A stretch of 64,000 nucleotides of DNA. It comes from Podospora pseudoanserina. Lineage: Eukaryota; Ascomycota; Sordariomycetes; Sordariales; Podosporaceae. Positions within the stretch are counted from its first letter, which is position 1. Every line of letters starts with the position of its first letter. The notes under the pieces are model-generated. The model was not told the origin of the DNA. It searched no databases and saw nothing but the letters and a program-made list of their open reading frames with translations. This document shows positions 46,242 through 58,589 of the stretch, in pieces. Both the position numbers and the translations under genes were made by a program. The stretch covers positions 1 to 64,000 of the forward strand of contig NW_026946672.1 of the NCBI RefSeq assembly GCF_035222485.1. The letters are read 5' to 3'.

Positions 46242-46687
46242 ATGGCATGAGCTAGTACTGAGATAAAGGCGATGATTCTTTTCACATGTAGTCTAACGTA
46301 TCACTACTCAGTTCGGGATACACTTCTGGAATCCTGACTTGAAACAGTAGATTTCTGATACTCTTCTTCAGGAGACGAGCAACTTGTTGCTTATCGGGTT
46401 GATCTCGTTCCCATCCCAGAGATGCCGGTTGTGGCACCGTAATAACCTCGCAGGCTACAAGACGCCACCATCTCCGCCCGGAGCCCTTTGATTGAAGTTT
46501 GTTTTGCCTTTGGGTTCAGTGGATGACACCCAGCGCACAATATTTTGCCTCGGGTTTTTCGCCTGTGCTCTTCCATTTTCTTTCGTTTCTCTTTGCGTTG
46601 CCTCACACCTCGACATCTTGCAGAACACGTTACATCACGACATACCTGAAAAACATTCCTCCCCACGCAGGCCACCGACCTGAAACA
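46242..46687. other. Intergenic, 446 bp
   Basis: Separates two co-directional genes. The last 150 bp are CT-rich and look like a leader for the small secreted protein. No gene is supported. Confidence 0.55.
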
Positions 46688-47448
46688 ATGCATGCTCACT
46701 CCCTTCTCACACTTACCACAGTGGCCCTGGCGGCCTCTGTCCCTAATTTTCGCGAGGACAGTGAACACATTTCGGGTTCTCAAAGGCGCCGGAGTGCGGA
46801 ACCAGGCAACATTCAACTCCACAAGACGGTGATTCCCGACTGGGCAGACGACATCTACCTGACACCCAGCCCGAACGAACATCTCGATTCCGAGCGACTC
46901 CTCCTCCACCAGAGCAATGTCAAAGATATTTCCAAGGAGCGCGACAGCCCGTCCATCCGCGTCGACCCTGTCGAAGTGCACATGTACACCGAGACATATC
47001 CAAGCCCTGGTGTAGAGAGAAACGTGGTTTCCGCCCGTGGTACCGTGTTCGAGCCCGAACCTAACAGCCTCGGGGGCAGGGTTCCAACATGTACCCGAAA
47101 GGCTGGGAAGCTTCATACACAGCGAAAGTGGTCAATCGGCTACGATCATGACAACAAATACAACGGGATGCATTGCGGGCAATCGGTCCGTGTAGCGCTC
47201 AAGTCCTTCAAAAAGTGCAGGCCCACGACAGATTGGTATCGCCTATCCCCATGCCTACTTTACTTCTTAGAAACACAAAGCTAACAAAAATGGGAAAATG
47301 CAGGACATGCGTGCGCAGTGGAGAACAGGGATTAGGCGGTGTGACCGTTGAGTTTCATACTCCGCGGGGGTGTGATGATCGGAGAATTCATCAAGCAATG
47401 AAGAAAGCTAGTGGGGGTCAGATTGATGTCTGGTGTCAACACAAATAG
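46688..47448 (+). CDS. Small secreted cysteine-containing protein, candidate effector
   Basis: Exons 46,688-47,235 and 47,304-47,448 with a 68-bp intron that contains a GCTAAC branch site encode 230 aa. The signal peptide is MHAHSLLTLTTVALAAS. A long acidic pro-like region without cysteines (residues 20-130) includes an RRR site at SQRRRSAEPG that a kexin-type protease might cut. The last 90 residues hold six cysteines (VPTCTRK, MHCGQS, KKCRPTTDWTC, RGCDD, VWCQHK), enough for three disulfides. No named domain is recognised. Pro-region plus compact Cys-rich end is the pattern of processed fungal effectors or antimicrobial proteins, but activity is unknown. Confidence 0.8.
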
Positions 47449-48139
47449 ATCATCCAGCAGTCAAGTATGACAGTAGTTTTGCTGTCAGCTGCCCGATAGG
47501 TCGAATAGGTGGTAGGGAATGAGTGACCACAAGGAGTCACCCCTGCCTATGATTGGGAGGGAAAGCAACCAGAAAAGAGTATTGATGATCGGATGTACCT
47601 TATAGAAACTCCTAACGAATATAATTTATCATGTATGGAAGAACCTATGTTGTTCTTGTGCAGTTAAACCTTGCAGGTATAACAGTGCAGAATCAGACAG
47701 AAGAAACTCAGTGAAGAGGCCTTGCCATTTGCAAGATTATAGCGCTTTCCCGTTTCAGAGAACTTGAGGCTAGATCTCTCGGTCTCAGCTTACACCCAAG
47801 ATAACCGCTCGCTTTGTTCTAACCGGGGTCATTATATAAGAGCTGGACTTACGTTTTCGTCTTAGTTAAGGTATATGCTTTGTACAGAGAGGCTGGTTTA
47901 CGGCAATACTCACAGATGATTCAGCTGCAGTGGTTTGTTTGCTACTGCTCTAGGTTCTCGTAGATAATTCTTTGTCTTTCAGGACTCTATCACTTAAACT
48001 TCCAAATCTAATATCGGTTCCATCTGTGCTCCTAAACATGTGCTAAGTACCTCTATAGCCGATTACCTCCTACCTTGAAATCATATGGTAATAGTAGTAG
48101 TCAAATTTTTTCAGTTAGTAAATAACAAACATTTGCAAT
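47449..48139. other. Intergenic, 691 bp
   Basis: AT-richer than its surroundings but not RIPped. No coding signal, repeat or structured RNA was seen other than the tRNA that follows. Confidence 0.55.
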
Positions 48140-48220
48140 GTCGCTTTGGCGGAGTGGTTAACGCGCGGCCCTGCTAAGGCCGTTTCTTCGGAAGCGTAGG
48201 TTCGAATCCTGCAGGCGACG
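48140..48220 (+). tRNA. tRNA-Ser (anticodon GCT)
   Basis: 81-nt tRNA. The acceptor stem GTCGCTT pairs with AGGCGAC, with discriminator G as in serine tRNAs. The D-arm region GGCGGAGTGGTTAACGCG contains the A-box (TGGCGGAGTGG). The anticodon loop CTGCTAA within CGGCC/GGCCG presents GCT, reading AGC/AGU. A long variable arm (TTTCTTCGGAAGC) is diagnostic of class II tRNA. The T arm is GTAGG-TTCGAAT-CCTGC, including the B-box GGTTCGAATCC. There is no intron. A T-rich stretch (TTCCTTTT) after the 3' end is a probable Pol III terminator. Confidence 0.96.
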
Positions 48221-49059
48221 TTCCTTTTGGATGATAGATGCAACTTTTTCTATCTACATCTAGCTATATGCCCGGTACTACATTGTTTTTTTGCTTCTGT
48301 TTATTAGGTTTGTTTGATTCCCGGCTACCATCATGGAAATGGAACTGTTTAAAGTTAGTTCTAGAGAGTTCAGCGACCATTTATTCATCTGTCTAGACCA
48401 ACATTATAATTCTGTGTTGTCACACGGCAAAAGCTAACCACCCACAACCACCACCAACAACACTGTCGATACCACCGCAAGGAGGGGTAACTGCACGTTG
48501 TGAACCAGTCGTCAAAATAAGGCAGACAATCAGAAGGCATGGCGGTTATCAAAGGAAGCCTACTGGCCCTGTATGATATTGAAGGACTTGGCAGCGGCCT
48601 GAGGCCAACAAGGGCACGGGCCAGGCAAGGGAGGATAAAATACGCGTTCAGGATCACCAAGACTGTATTTCCTTCTTCATCTTTCAGTATCACGCTCTTC
48701 GAGGCCATTGAAGATTATTAGCCTGAATTGAACCATGAGTTCCAAGCCCTGATATTGCAGCCCTTGTCACATGTGTAATGATTCAGAAAGTTCAGGTATA
48801 GTATGGTGTGCTTTATCTGGTATTAGAGTATTATATGGAGGAATGCAAACACTATATAGCCAAGGTAAACTGGAATTCCATGTTCCTGAGACGAGTGTGG
48901 ATGCCTTTCCGGTGTTACTCGTCTGCAAAATCCAGGGTCAGCTATTTGACTATGAAAGCATACCTGCCAGATTAGCCCCAATACCCAAGTGTCCGCCTCT
49001 CACTCAGGCTACATGGTTGCCTGCTTCATGGCAGCATTCAGTGAATTATTTGCCAGCCA
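48221..49059. other. Intergenic, 0.84 kb
   Basis: Holds a 107-codon frame on the minus strand (48,385-48,708) that begins MASKSVILKDEEG but has no domain or convincing continuation. I do not call it a gene. Nothing else was recognised. Confidence 0.5.
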
Positions 49060-49680
49060 TCATGGAAACCTCCTCACTCCGCTGATTTGTGGCCATCTGG
49101 ATTGCCGATAAGGAGTATACCTCGGTGTGGGCGGAAATCTGACAGGCGGTGGGACCGTGGTAAAGCCAACATTGGTTCGGGTTGCCATGCCTCCTGCATC
49201 GCCCATCATGCCTTCAGCGTTCGCAAATCCGAGGCCTCCTGGGCCCCTCAGTCGGTTCCAGTCCCGTGTCGAGGTATAATATTCCCTTGTGACTTCGCGT
49301 TCACTCTCACTGTTGTCGCTGCCTGTGTCATAAACAATGACACGCTCCTGCCGTTGGCGTCGACGATGACAGGAAAGACAACAGCATAGGCCCAGAACCA
49401 GAAAAGCAAAACCCAAGACTGACCCAAGCAAAGCGCCCAGTTGTCCAGGGGAAAGAGTGCCCGAAGATGGCGCCGGTGGGAGAGTGGCAGCAGGGGCAGC
49501 AGCAGGAGCGGGGGGTGGGGGGGGCTCCTCGGTTGGCAGAACCATATCAGCAACAGCCGTCGGGTCTCCTAGGGTGACCAATGTAGTGACTGTTGTAAAA
49601 GCACGTGTAATTATTTGGGTGATGACTCTTGCCTCTCGAAGCTCAAGGGCGGGAGGTAAGGAGGAAGACTTGTCAGCCAT
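49060..49680 (-). CDS. Single-pass membrane protein with proline-rich and cytosolic tails, unknown function
   Basis: Single exon, 206 aa from MADKSSSLPPALELREARVI (ATG at 49,680). An in-frame upstream start at 49,713 has weaker support. A Thr/Pro/Ala-rich outer segment (EEPPPPPAPAAAPAATLPPA) precedes one transmembrane helix (LGALLGSVLGFAFLVLGLCC), then a Cys/Arg stop-transfer CLSCHRRRQRQERVIVYD and an acidic/serine segment GSDNSESEREVTREYY that may be phosphorylated. The tail is Gly/Pro-rich. No signal peptide is evident, so it may be a signal-anchor protein. Similar unnamed single-pass proteins are common in Sordariomycetes. Function is unknown. Confidence 0.72.
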   Translation of the reverse strand: MADKSSSLPPALELREARVITQIITRAFTTVTTLVTLGDPTAVADMVLPTEEPPPPPAPAAAPAATLPPAPSSGTLSPGQLGALLGSVLGFAFLVLGLCCCLSCHRRRQRQERVIVYDTGSDNSESEREVTREYYTSTRDWNRLRGPGGLGFANAEGMMGDAGGMATRTNVGFTTVPPPVRFPPTPRYTPYRQSRWPQISGVRRFP

Positions 49681-51212
49681 TGGACGTTGGTGTATGCCAC
49701 GAGAATGGAGCACAAAAGGATTCCACTTTAGTATACCTGGCCAGCCGGGGGCACCTTGGGTATTTAAGGTAAAGCGCTATTCCCCTCTTGCAGAGCCTCC
49801 CTCTTCGCTCACACTACAGTTACGTAGCGCAGCATGAGAAAATCGAGAGGACGTGGGGATGAGGGGGGCGGGGCATGAACTCAGTCAAGAGGTGCCAAGG
49901 ACTGACCGTGTCCCAGAGCAGGGTCATCAGATCTAGGCCACCCATCTTACCGCATACTTATTGAGTATCGTGGTGGGGTGGAACATTGGCGGGCTGACTG
50001 CTGGACACCTTACCCATCGAGCCCGGGATTAGGCTGCAGCTGCCCTTCGGAGTGGCATTCTTGACAGCTCTATTTTCTCCACCAAGTGCGCCTTCTGCAG
50101 ATGTAACTGCGCGGATTCAAGTCAATCTGGACGCCATCTGTCACCATCCGATCGTATCCGCCGGTCAAACACGGAAAGGGCGCTCAGTTGCGTTTGCGGA
50201 CATTTACGCGCATGTTCTTTTCCTGATGATTGCGGGCATCCAGGCAGGTGGCTTGGGTAACACAACTGTCTCAGTGGAACTGAAAGAACACAAGAACTGA
50301 ATGGGCTGGCTTTCTATTTGCTGTCCAACCTTTCTCGGGCAACAGCAGACTTCCTGCCTGAGAAGCCTGCAGAATGTTATCAGCCAATCTCAGGGCTTAA
50401 TGGCTTGCATCTAAGGTCTGAAGGTGGCCAAATTACCTGCATCACCGCGCCAAGCTTGAAGTTGTGTGACCAACCTAACTATGAGGGATGGGTGCCTCGG
50501 CAGTGAATCATTTCCTTCAGTTTGATGCGCGGGAATACTTTACTCAGGGGAGCTTTCAAGGAAACACCGATACCTCGAACCGGTTCTCTGAATTTAAAAA
50601 CGACAACTTCCACCTGGTAGTCCTAGTAGCACACTTTGCACACAGAACTGGTGATGAGTGAGAGCTGGTGATATTCACCTGAGGGAGGGAGGGTTATCGT
50701 GGTTGATTCTGTCTTCGCCCACAAATATGTCCAAAACCCTTAACACCAATCATCGTAAGGCCAGCTCATCATGCATCGGCAAAGCTATATTTTCGGGTCA
50801 ACTATCTGAAAAGCTTTGACAGGTCGTTGGCTAGTTCAGGTATCCTAAGGATTGCTATTGGCCTTGTACCATAGTTACACCACTACAGCCAGTTGCGTGT
50901 CTTGGTTTTAGCATCGGCCTAATTTTGGTCCGATTTTGAGTCTCTTGATCAAGGTAGATGACGTGCAGTGGAGAGGAAGGCCTGGGTGTTTGCCAGCAAG
51001 TCTAAGTCGACCTTGGGTATCCGTAAGAGGCTCCCAAACAATTTTTAAGTAGACATCCCTGGAATGTGTATTCTCATGCCATCTTGTTCTTGGGTCTTCT
51101 CATAAAAGTACATATCTCATCACATCTAAGATTGGCCAAGCAGTAATATCACAAGTTCGTCCTGTTCCCCCCGAACGCCACTACCATGCCTTTTCTTTCT
51201 ATGCGAGTTTTC
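49681..51212. other. Intergenic, 1.5 kb
   Basis: Upstream of the minus-strand membrane protein and downstream of the minus-strand iron transporter. No coding signal; short frames start with non-ATG codons. No repeat was seen. Confidence 0.55.
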
Positions 51213-52241
51213 CTAAACGCCCATACCTTCAAAAAACTTGACGCATAACACAGCCGCGATTGCGGCAATGCCACCCATGAGGGACATTTGGATTCCCTCC
51301 CACAAGCTTCTTTTCAGATCCAACCACTTCATTCCCAGAACTATCCTGTGCTTTTTCTGTCCGCTTGTCCCGATCCACCCGGCCCCAGTCTGGTCCTTTG
51401 ATTGCTGACTATTGAGGAAATAATCTTTCAAAAGGCCAAATAGGAACAGCGCTAGCAGGCAAACCGCAAAACTCCACCTGAGGCCCTCCTGCACATGTTC
51501 CACAAAGAAATAGGGGAACAATGGTAGCAGCCCGCCTAAAAGATACCCCAGTGACACTGAAAGTCCCACGAGGATGGGCGATGGTGCAGCTCTCTTTGCT
51601 TCGACTTCCTTCTCACTCAAGCTGCCTGTTTCTAAGCAACCATGGCGACTCCGATATCGCCTTTGCTGCTGTTCCAACTCCCTCAAAATGCCGGGGCATT
51701 TGGCCACATGCGACCTGATCTCATCTTGTAGTTTCGGCGAGAGCTCCAGAGGCGCTAAGTATCCCTCTAATAAATCATCGTTCTCGGTGTCGTGATAGCC
51801 TGAGACGATGGTTTCGGTTTCGGTGTCGATCTCTACGTCGGCATCGAATTGATCTACTAGGGCTGATTGGGCTGGTATCTGTACTTGTGATTGAGACCAT
51901 TCACCCTTTGCTGCGAGGAAGCCACCGATGCCCATGCTAAGACTGCCGGCGCAAATCTCGGCGGCGCCAGCATAGATGACAGTATCAGAGCTTCCCAGAC
52001 TGGAAAGACCAGCAGTCAGAGCAAAAGGGACGGTGAGCCCATCCGCAAACCCGAGGGTGAAATCTGCTAAGAAACGTGTTGCTGAAGGGAGAACGAAGGC
52101 TGATTTCATGCTTGGTGGCGGCTTGGGAGCTGTTGGCGGAGGAAGGAGGGGCGCAGCCTCAAGGTCATGCGGCATGGTTGCTGTGTTTTGCTGTGACAGA
52201 GAAGGAGAGCTACAATCGAATGTCGAGTAACTGTGCGACAT
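51213..52241 (-). CDS. CCC1/VIT1-family vacuolar iron (manganese) transporter
   Basis: Single exon, 342 aa, starting at MSHSYSTFDCSSPS (ATG 52,241). A cytosolic N-terminus (PHDLEAAPLLPPPTAPKPPP) precedes the VIT1 domain. The first two helices carry FLADFTLGFADGLTVPFALT and SLGSSDTVIYAGAAEICAGS, with the conserved DG and the metal-path residues, then SMGIGGFLAAKGEWS. An acidic cytoplasmic loop (VEIDTETETIVSGYHDTEND) and Cys/His-bearing helices (SHVAKCPGI, RSRHGC) form the likely metal-binding domain. Three C-terminal helices end MSLMGGIAAIAAVLCVKFFE. The family loads Fe(II) or Mn(II) from cytosol into vacuole using the proton gradient. It is the last intact gene before the Copia element. Confidence 0.93.
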   Translation of the reverse strand: MSHSYSTFDCSSPSLSQQNTATMPHDLEAAPLLPPPTAPKPPPSMKSAFVLPSATRFLADFTLGFADGLTVPFALTAGLSSLGSSDTVIYAGAAEICAGSLSMGIGGFLAAKGEWSQSQVQIPAQSALVDQFDADVEIDTETETIVSGYHDTENDDLLEGYLAPLELSPKLQDEIRSHVAKCPGILRELEQQQRRYRSRHGCLETGSLSEKEVEAKRAAPSPILVGLSVSLGYLLGGLLPLFPYFFVEHVQEGLRWSFAVCLLALFLFGLLKDYFLNSQQSKDQTGAGWIGTSGQKKHRIVLGMKWLDLKRSLWEGIQMSLMGGIAAIAAVLCVKFFEGMGV

Positions 52242-52844
52242 CTTTGCAATTGTTGTGAAGTGTGGTCGACTGTCGGCGGTTGGTGAGAGGTTCAATCTGA
52301 GTGGCCTGCAAGTCGTCAGCACTGCTCATGGGTCGGTTTGGTGTGAGAAAGATAAAATAATAAATGTATATCTTACCAATTTGAGACATCAGGATATCGC
52401 AGCAGATCAAGTGGCGAGTCGTGTTGAGACGTTGGACCGGGATGATGGGTCCTGTGTATAAGTCGCAGTGCCAAGGAATGATCGTTTTCCCCGAGAAAGT
52501 CGGAAGGTTGTCTTTCCACTCCACAGTGCCACCACCCTCGAAATGGTGTGACGACAAATATGTATTCAATATATTATCTTTGCAAGATAGAGAGCAATCA
52601 TGGATAATGGCCCATGAACCAATCAGGAGCCAGCCAATTCTTTGTCCTGTCAACGCAGGTTGTTGCTTCGAGAGAGAGGCTGACAATTAGCTTAGCTGTG
52701 ATTGGTGAATCAGCGCACGCTGTGGATCTTGCGGGTTAGGGTTTTCCGCGGACGCAGCGATGATATAGTTGTTACCAGTCCAGTTAGTGCACACTGGAAA
52801 ATACTGTGCGTTTTTCAAATGATGTTGATTGGTGAGGATGATAG
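52242..52844. other. Promoter region of the iron transporter, up to the Copia insertion
   Basis: 603 bp of normal composition. No gene is supported. It ends at the target-site duplication of the Copia element at 52,845. Confidence 0.55.
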
Positions 52845-52849
52845 GAAGG

Positions 52850-53033
52850 TGTTGGGCTGGCGACCTAGGAAAGTCACCGGCGGCGAAAATGAGGCCAAAA
52901 AATGGCCAAAATTGGTAAGCAAATTAGTATTACAGTAGTTGGTTGTTGGTTCAAAAGAAAACAGTAAGAAAATCCAGCCCCAAGAGCAAACCGGTGTGGG
53001 TCTGGGAAAACCTGGGCCCTTTGGTGCCCCATA
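52850..53033 (-). repeat. Copia LTR, 3' copy relative to the element
   Basis: 184 bp, about 97% identical to the copy at 58,590-58,773. It adjoins a C-run on the plus strand (53,034-53,040) that reads as a polypurine tract in element orientation. Confidence 0.95.
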
Positions 53034-56000
53034 CCCCCCCACAGACAGCACACCGCCGTCCAAAACGAAGCTATCGTTAATATCCTCCGAAGGCCAATAT
53101 ACGCCCAGATTCTTCCCACTTCCTTTAACTCCTTTGCCCAATGCCCTAGTGGCCTTTTTCCTATATAAATATACGTTCTCCTGCATATCTTAAACCGGAA
53201 AATCTTATATTCCTAATAGCTATACAAACTTTACGTGCTTCTCCTTTTATAGTACCTTTGTAAATCTATCCGCCGGTATCTCTAACCTAAAGATATATTA
53301 AATACTAAATCTTCTTTCCTTTACTTATTTACCTACCCACTTATACCGTATATCGATATACCGGGTCCTAGCGATATTCTGAAGGTTCAGAACTATAATT
53401 TCGGCGTTCTTACTATCGGTATACAGTATATATGGCCTTGGCTATAGCACACTACAGTCTTCTAATATCTTTAATACCCACTATAATAAATACCCTATAG
53501 GCGTTAGATTAGTAAACTCTGCCTCCGTCGTACTTAGGGCGACAAAGGTTTATTTCTTACTCTTTTATAATACTAGCCCACCAGCCACGAAAATAACGTA
53601 GCCGCCAATAGAATATCTCTAAAGTAAGATATCCGCGTATAAGGTATCTGCGAATCCTATAAGCTTTATATTTTTTACCGAGAACTCAGAACCCCCCAGC
53701 ACAATATATAGCTTCCTGATAATAGCCAGGTACCGGAAAAGGTGCTTTATTAACTCCAAATAACGTAGTAAGGGCCCAGAATTGCCCCCATAAAGGCGGT
53801 TAACGGTAAAAGTAATATTAGGCCGAGTGCTAGCAGAAAGCTAGTTTAACGAACCGGTCTTCCGAATATACTCCTTTATTTCCGCGGTTATTTTCTCCCA
53901 CGTAAAAGGGAACTCTAGCTTAGCTAGCTACGGCGTAGCTACGCTGGCTATATCTTTATAGCCGAACTTCTCGAGTAAAGCGTCGATATAGGCTACCTAG
54001 GATAAGTAGACCTACCTCTTTCCGCGGTTCCTCACGATATTAAAACCCAAGAACCTCTTCGGCTTACCTAGTTTCTTAATACCATACTTATTTTCTAGCC
54101 CGGTAGTAATATCTTTAATAATTTTTATCGTAAGCGTTAATATAAGTAGGTTATCCACGTACAGGACTACTAGGGTACTTATCTCTTTATAACGGAACAG
54201 GTAGAGGTCTAATAAAAGGGTATCGAAGCTTAGTTTAACCATTATAAGTTTCACTGTCTCGTACTAATAAATAGGTAACTTCCTTAAGCCGTATAATACC
54301 CTCTTAAGCCAGCATACCTTGCCCAGTAGCTTGCCCAAGCTATCTAGTGGTCGTACGTAGTACTATGCGGTATTAAGGATTTTAGCGTTAAGAAATACCA
54401 TTTTAAAGTCGTATTAAAGGTACTCCCAGTCCTTTACGGCTATAATAGCCTAAAAGCATTTAACTGCCACGCTACTTACAACAGCGGCGTAGACGTCCTA
54501 TGTGGCCCAGGAGTCCCTATTAAAGTTGCTACACACTACCCATCTCGCTCTAGCCTTTACCTTACCAGTGTGAGGGTCCATCTTTTTATTATATACCCAT
54601 TTACTCGGTAAGACGTTATAGCCTTTCGGCGTATCCACTAGCTTATAAACGTCCTTTTCTAACAGGCCGGCGTCCTGCTCCTTTATAGTAAACAGCTAAT
54701 ACTTATAGTAGTTTTCGAGTTTCCTCGCTTACTAGTAGTTCTTAGGTATATAGTGCTTATTAATGGTTTATAGAAGGTAGTCGATTTTAACCGTAGATAG
54801 GGCGTAGGCCATTACCTTACGTAATTATAGGTTATCGAGATATATTATAAAAAAACTTTAGTAAGGGTGCTTACTCTACTATAGCTTCTTATAAAAGCCT
54901 AGGCCCTAATTTCTTATTATTACTTTACGAGGCCGCTCCTAAACCGGCGGAGAAGCCACCGCTTTCTCTATATAGCTTATATTAGGCTCGAAATTATCGT
55001 TAAAGTCTTCGACTAGGCTATCCGTACTTAAATCCAATAGCCTATTATCGGCCTAATTATTATTAGGCCCCCCTATAGCCTTACCTTCCTCCCCCCCCAT
55101 TAGCCTTATAGGGGAGGTAAGCTCTCTTATAGCAAGAGAGTTAGTAATATAGAGCGCTTAGTTATAATTTGGTAGGATAGGTACCTCGGACCGTATATCC
55201 TCTACCTCTTCGGCGTTAAAAAAGTCTTCTACGTCTAAAGCTTTAGGCAGTAGAGGTAGTATTAGTAACGGCGTAACTTTCGGAGTAAGTAGAATGGTTT
55301 ACCTAGGGTCCTTAGCCTTCCCTTTATTAACTATTGGAGCACTCCGCTATATAATAGGCTCCGGTATAATAATAGGTTTATTATTAAAGGTAACCTTCCT
55401 CCCTAGAGATACCGTTCTATTAGTAGCAGTATTTTCTTCTTCGGCTATAATACTATTAATAAAGACTGCCTCGTACTTAATATCCTTATACTTATTATCG
55501 TTAGGCCTATAAGAATTACCTTTATTAAACTTTACGGCGTTAACCTTCACGACTTTATTAATAACTAAGTTCTAGACCTAATATATTTTACCGTATATAT
55601 CTACGTAGCCAACAAGCTTTCTTTTCTCTACCCTAGCGGTAAACTTATCCGAATTAGCCCGGTAGGCCGGCTTAACGTAATAATATACGTCGCAAAAGTA
55701 CAAGCGTAGGTACCGAATATACAGCTTCCGCTCGCCCTCGGGTATATTAAGCCTTATAGTATACTTTTCGTAAGTACTAATATCTCCCTCGTTAACCCTC
55801 GAGGGTAATAGGTTACCTACGTAAATTATAGACTATATAATAAATAGGAATAACTTCTCTAGCACCTTATAGGCTAGTATAATAGCCCTAATACAGTTAA
55901 GCGTAGTCCTTACGGCCCTCTCTACCTTTCCATTTATCCACGGTAAGTAAGGCACGGTCTTAAGGATAGTAATACCCTCCTAGTCGGCCCAGGTAGCTAA

Positions 56001-58589
56001 ACGGCTATCGTTAAAGGTCCCAGAGCCCTAAACAAATTCCGTACCTCCATTAAAGCCAATAATACTAATCTTATACCCGGTTTAACGCGCGATCTTCGTC
56101 TCGAAATCCTTAACCTTATCGAATACCTACTTTTTCTCTACTATAAAGTTAATCCACTTATAACCACTCTATATATCCACGTAATAGATAGAGTACTTAT
56201 AACCCAAATATCCAAAGTTCTTATAGGTAATAACGTCGATATAGATAAAGTCGAACGGGTTATTAATCTACGTAAAGGTCGATAAGCCTAATTAATCTAT
56301 TATCTTTATTATTACGCAAAGCTCGTAAAAAAAATTATTACCGACGAGCTTAATCCTTACCTACATACAAGCCTTATAAATATCATCCTTATTAGCGTAT
56401 ATTAGGCGGCAATATATTATCCGGTAGTTAATAAATACTATTACGGCCTTAATAGGAGTCTTCGCTAAAGATACTTTACCGAAATCGGCGCCGGGCATCG
56501 TATTTATCTAGTATACGTTATTATTCCTAATTAACTTATATATTACCTACTTAATACCTTTAAGGACTAGGTTATAACTCTCCTAGTCCCAGAAAATACC
56601 TTTATCGAATAGCTTACCCGCCAATATTAGATTAACGGGCGCCTATAGGTAGTATACCGCTTCCTTAAGCTCCAGGGTAATAACCTAGCCATTTAAAAGG
56701 GTAGATTTTAACGCTGCGGCTCCCTAGTAGCTACACTTTATAATATCTTTTAACGACGAAAGGAACCTCTTTTCCCTCCCTTTAGGTAGTAAGTAGAGCT
56801 TAGTAAACTACTTTAGTTTATTAAATACGAAATCCGCGTATCCGGAATTATAATATACGTAGTCTTTAAATACCTCGACGGCCTATTAGACTTTAAGGGC
56901 ATCTACTAACGAGAGTACTACCTTTAGGGGCCGAAACGAAAATCCGATTAATCATTATTATAGTAGGTAAAAAGCGATATATTAATAAAGTTATTAAATA
57001 GTATTAGGGTACTATAGGTAGGTCGGTCCCTCGAAGACCCAGTATTAGTAACGCCACTAATATAGCCTTAAAAAGTCCCTATTAACAAACTAATACTCTA
57101 CTACCTTTTTTACCTATCCGCTTATATCTTTTCCTTATACTCCTAATCCTTTAAAGCCTTATTAGGGTTACACTACTAATAGGCCTTACCCTTCGGGTAG
57201 TAATAACTATAGCCTATACAATACTAATTACCTTTCTTTAAACCCTTAATACAGTAATCGCATTTCTTCGACGAGGTTAATAATATAGTATATAAGGGTA
57301 TAGTCGCGGCCGGGGCTTTAGTAATCTCGATAGTGATTTTAGAGTAAGCCGGCGTAGTCTCCTCCGTAACGGCCTTAGCGCTATACTCCTGGTAAAGGAG
57401 CGCCCAGGTTATAGTACCGTCTTTTATCTTCCTTACTAACCGGTCGTATAAATCGGGATACGCGGTCTTAATACCGTTTAGGGCAGCCTAGAGGTAAGCT
57501 ACGTAGCCGATCTTAATTTCTATTATATTAAGACAACGGCGAAGGACCTCGAGCCGGCTAAAGTAAGCTTAGAATAAAGCAAAGTTAGCACGCTTAAAAG
57601 TAAAATACTCCTCTAAAAGTATACTAGCGATATCGAAAGTACCGCACTATAGGGCTTAAATAATCTTCTAGTATAGACTATAGGCACTAATACCGTCGGC
57701 CCTTTAACCGAGGTTAAAAATTCGTTATCGGATCTCGGGCTTCTTAATAAAAGCTATTATTAGATTCTGGATATCCAGGTTATTAATACGCTATTAGTCG
57801 AAGGCAAATATCCCTTTTTCCGCTAGTAGCTATATATTAGCCTTAATATAGTCCTCCAAGCTATAGTATATAAGGGACTAGGTTAACTAAAATTCCTAAC
57901 CGGAAAGATCGGTCTCTAAATTTAAAACCGGCAAAGCTTAAAAGGTTCGTTACTTAACCGTAACAACGGTATTAGCATTCCCCATAGCTTTTATAAGCTC
58001 CAAAAGCTAGGCCATAGTAACGTTAATACCAGCCATCTCAAAAGAAAAACTAGTTAAAGAGAAGTCGTAAGAAAGACGCTATAAGAAAGATATCGAAAGA
58101 AAGACTTAAAGAAAGGCGCCACTTAACTTTATAGCCGCCCACAGTAGGTTAAATTAACTTATATAGAGAGCGAGATACTTGCTCCGCTATCGGTCTCTTA
58201 ATAAGGTAAGATAGAGTTCTCGACTGCTGCCGGAAAACAGCAATTTCCTAGCCAAAAAGTCGCAGAAATAGCAAAACTAAGGAAACTTAGCCAGAAAAAG
58301 GTTAGCGCCGTAAACTATACTCTTATCGGTAAAGGGTAGTCGGTTACTTTAACTCTTCGTTAAGATAAGCATTAGGGTTAAAACCAAACTTCCGTTAATT
58401 AAGAAGTTAGTTAACTCTCTCAACGCCTCTAAAATTACCGTCGAAAGGTCCAATTACGTAATATTGGCCTAACAAGGGTCGAAAAGTCGTAAGGTCCGGT
58501 ATAGTATTCGGCCTTGCGAGGTCAGGTTATCGACGAGGGCGTCGACTTCGGTTTGCTTAGTAATTTAAGCATCAAAAGAGCTTATAACC

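Noticed and set aside
48385-48708. 107-codon minus-strand frame beginning MASKSVILKDEEG
   Set aside because: The first 30 residues look protein-like, but the rest is low-quality, no splice continuation was convincing and no domain was seen.
50052-50300. Open frame of 82 codons
   Set aside because: Starts with GTG rather than ATG and shows no domain or codon signal.
52736-52741. Single TTAGGG in GGGTTAGGGTTTT
   Set aside because: One unit only, so not an interstitial telomere tract. A similar single unit near 60,734 was also dismissed.
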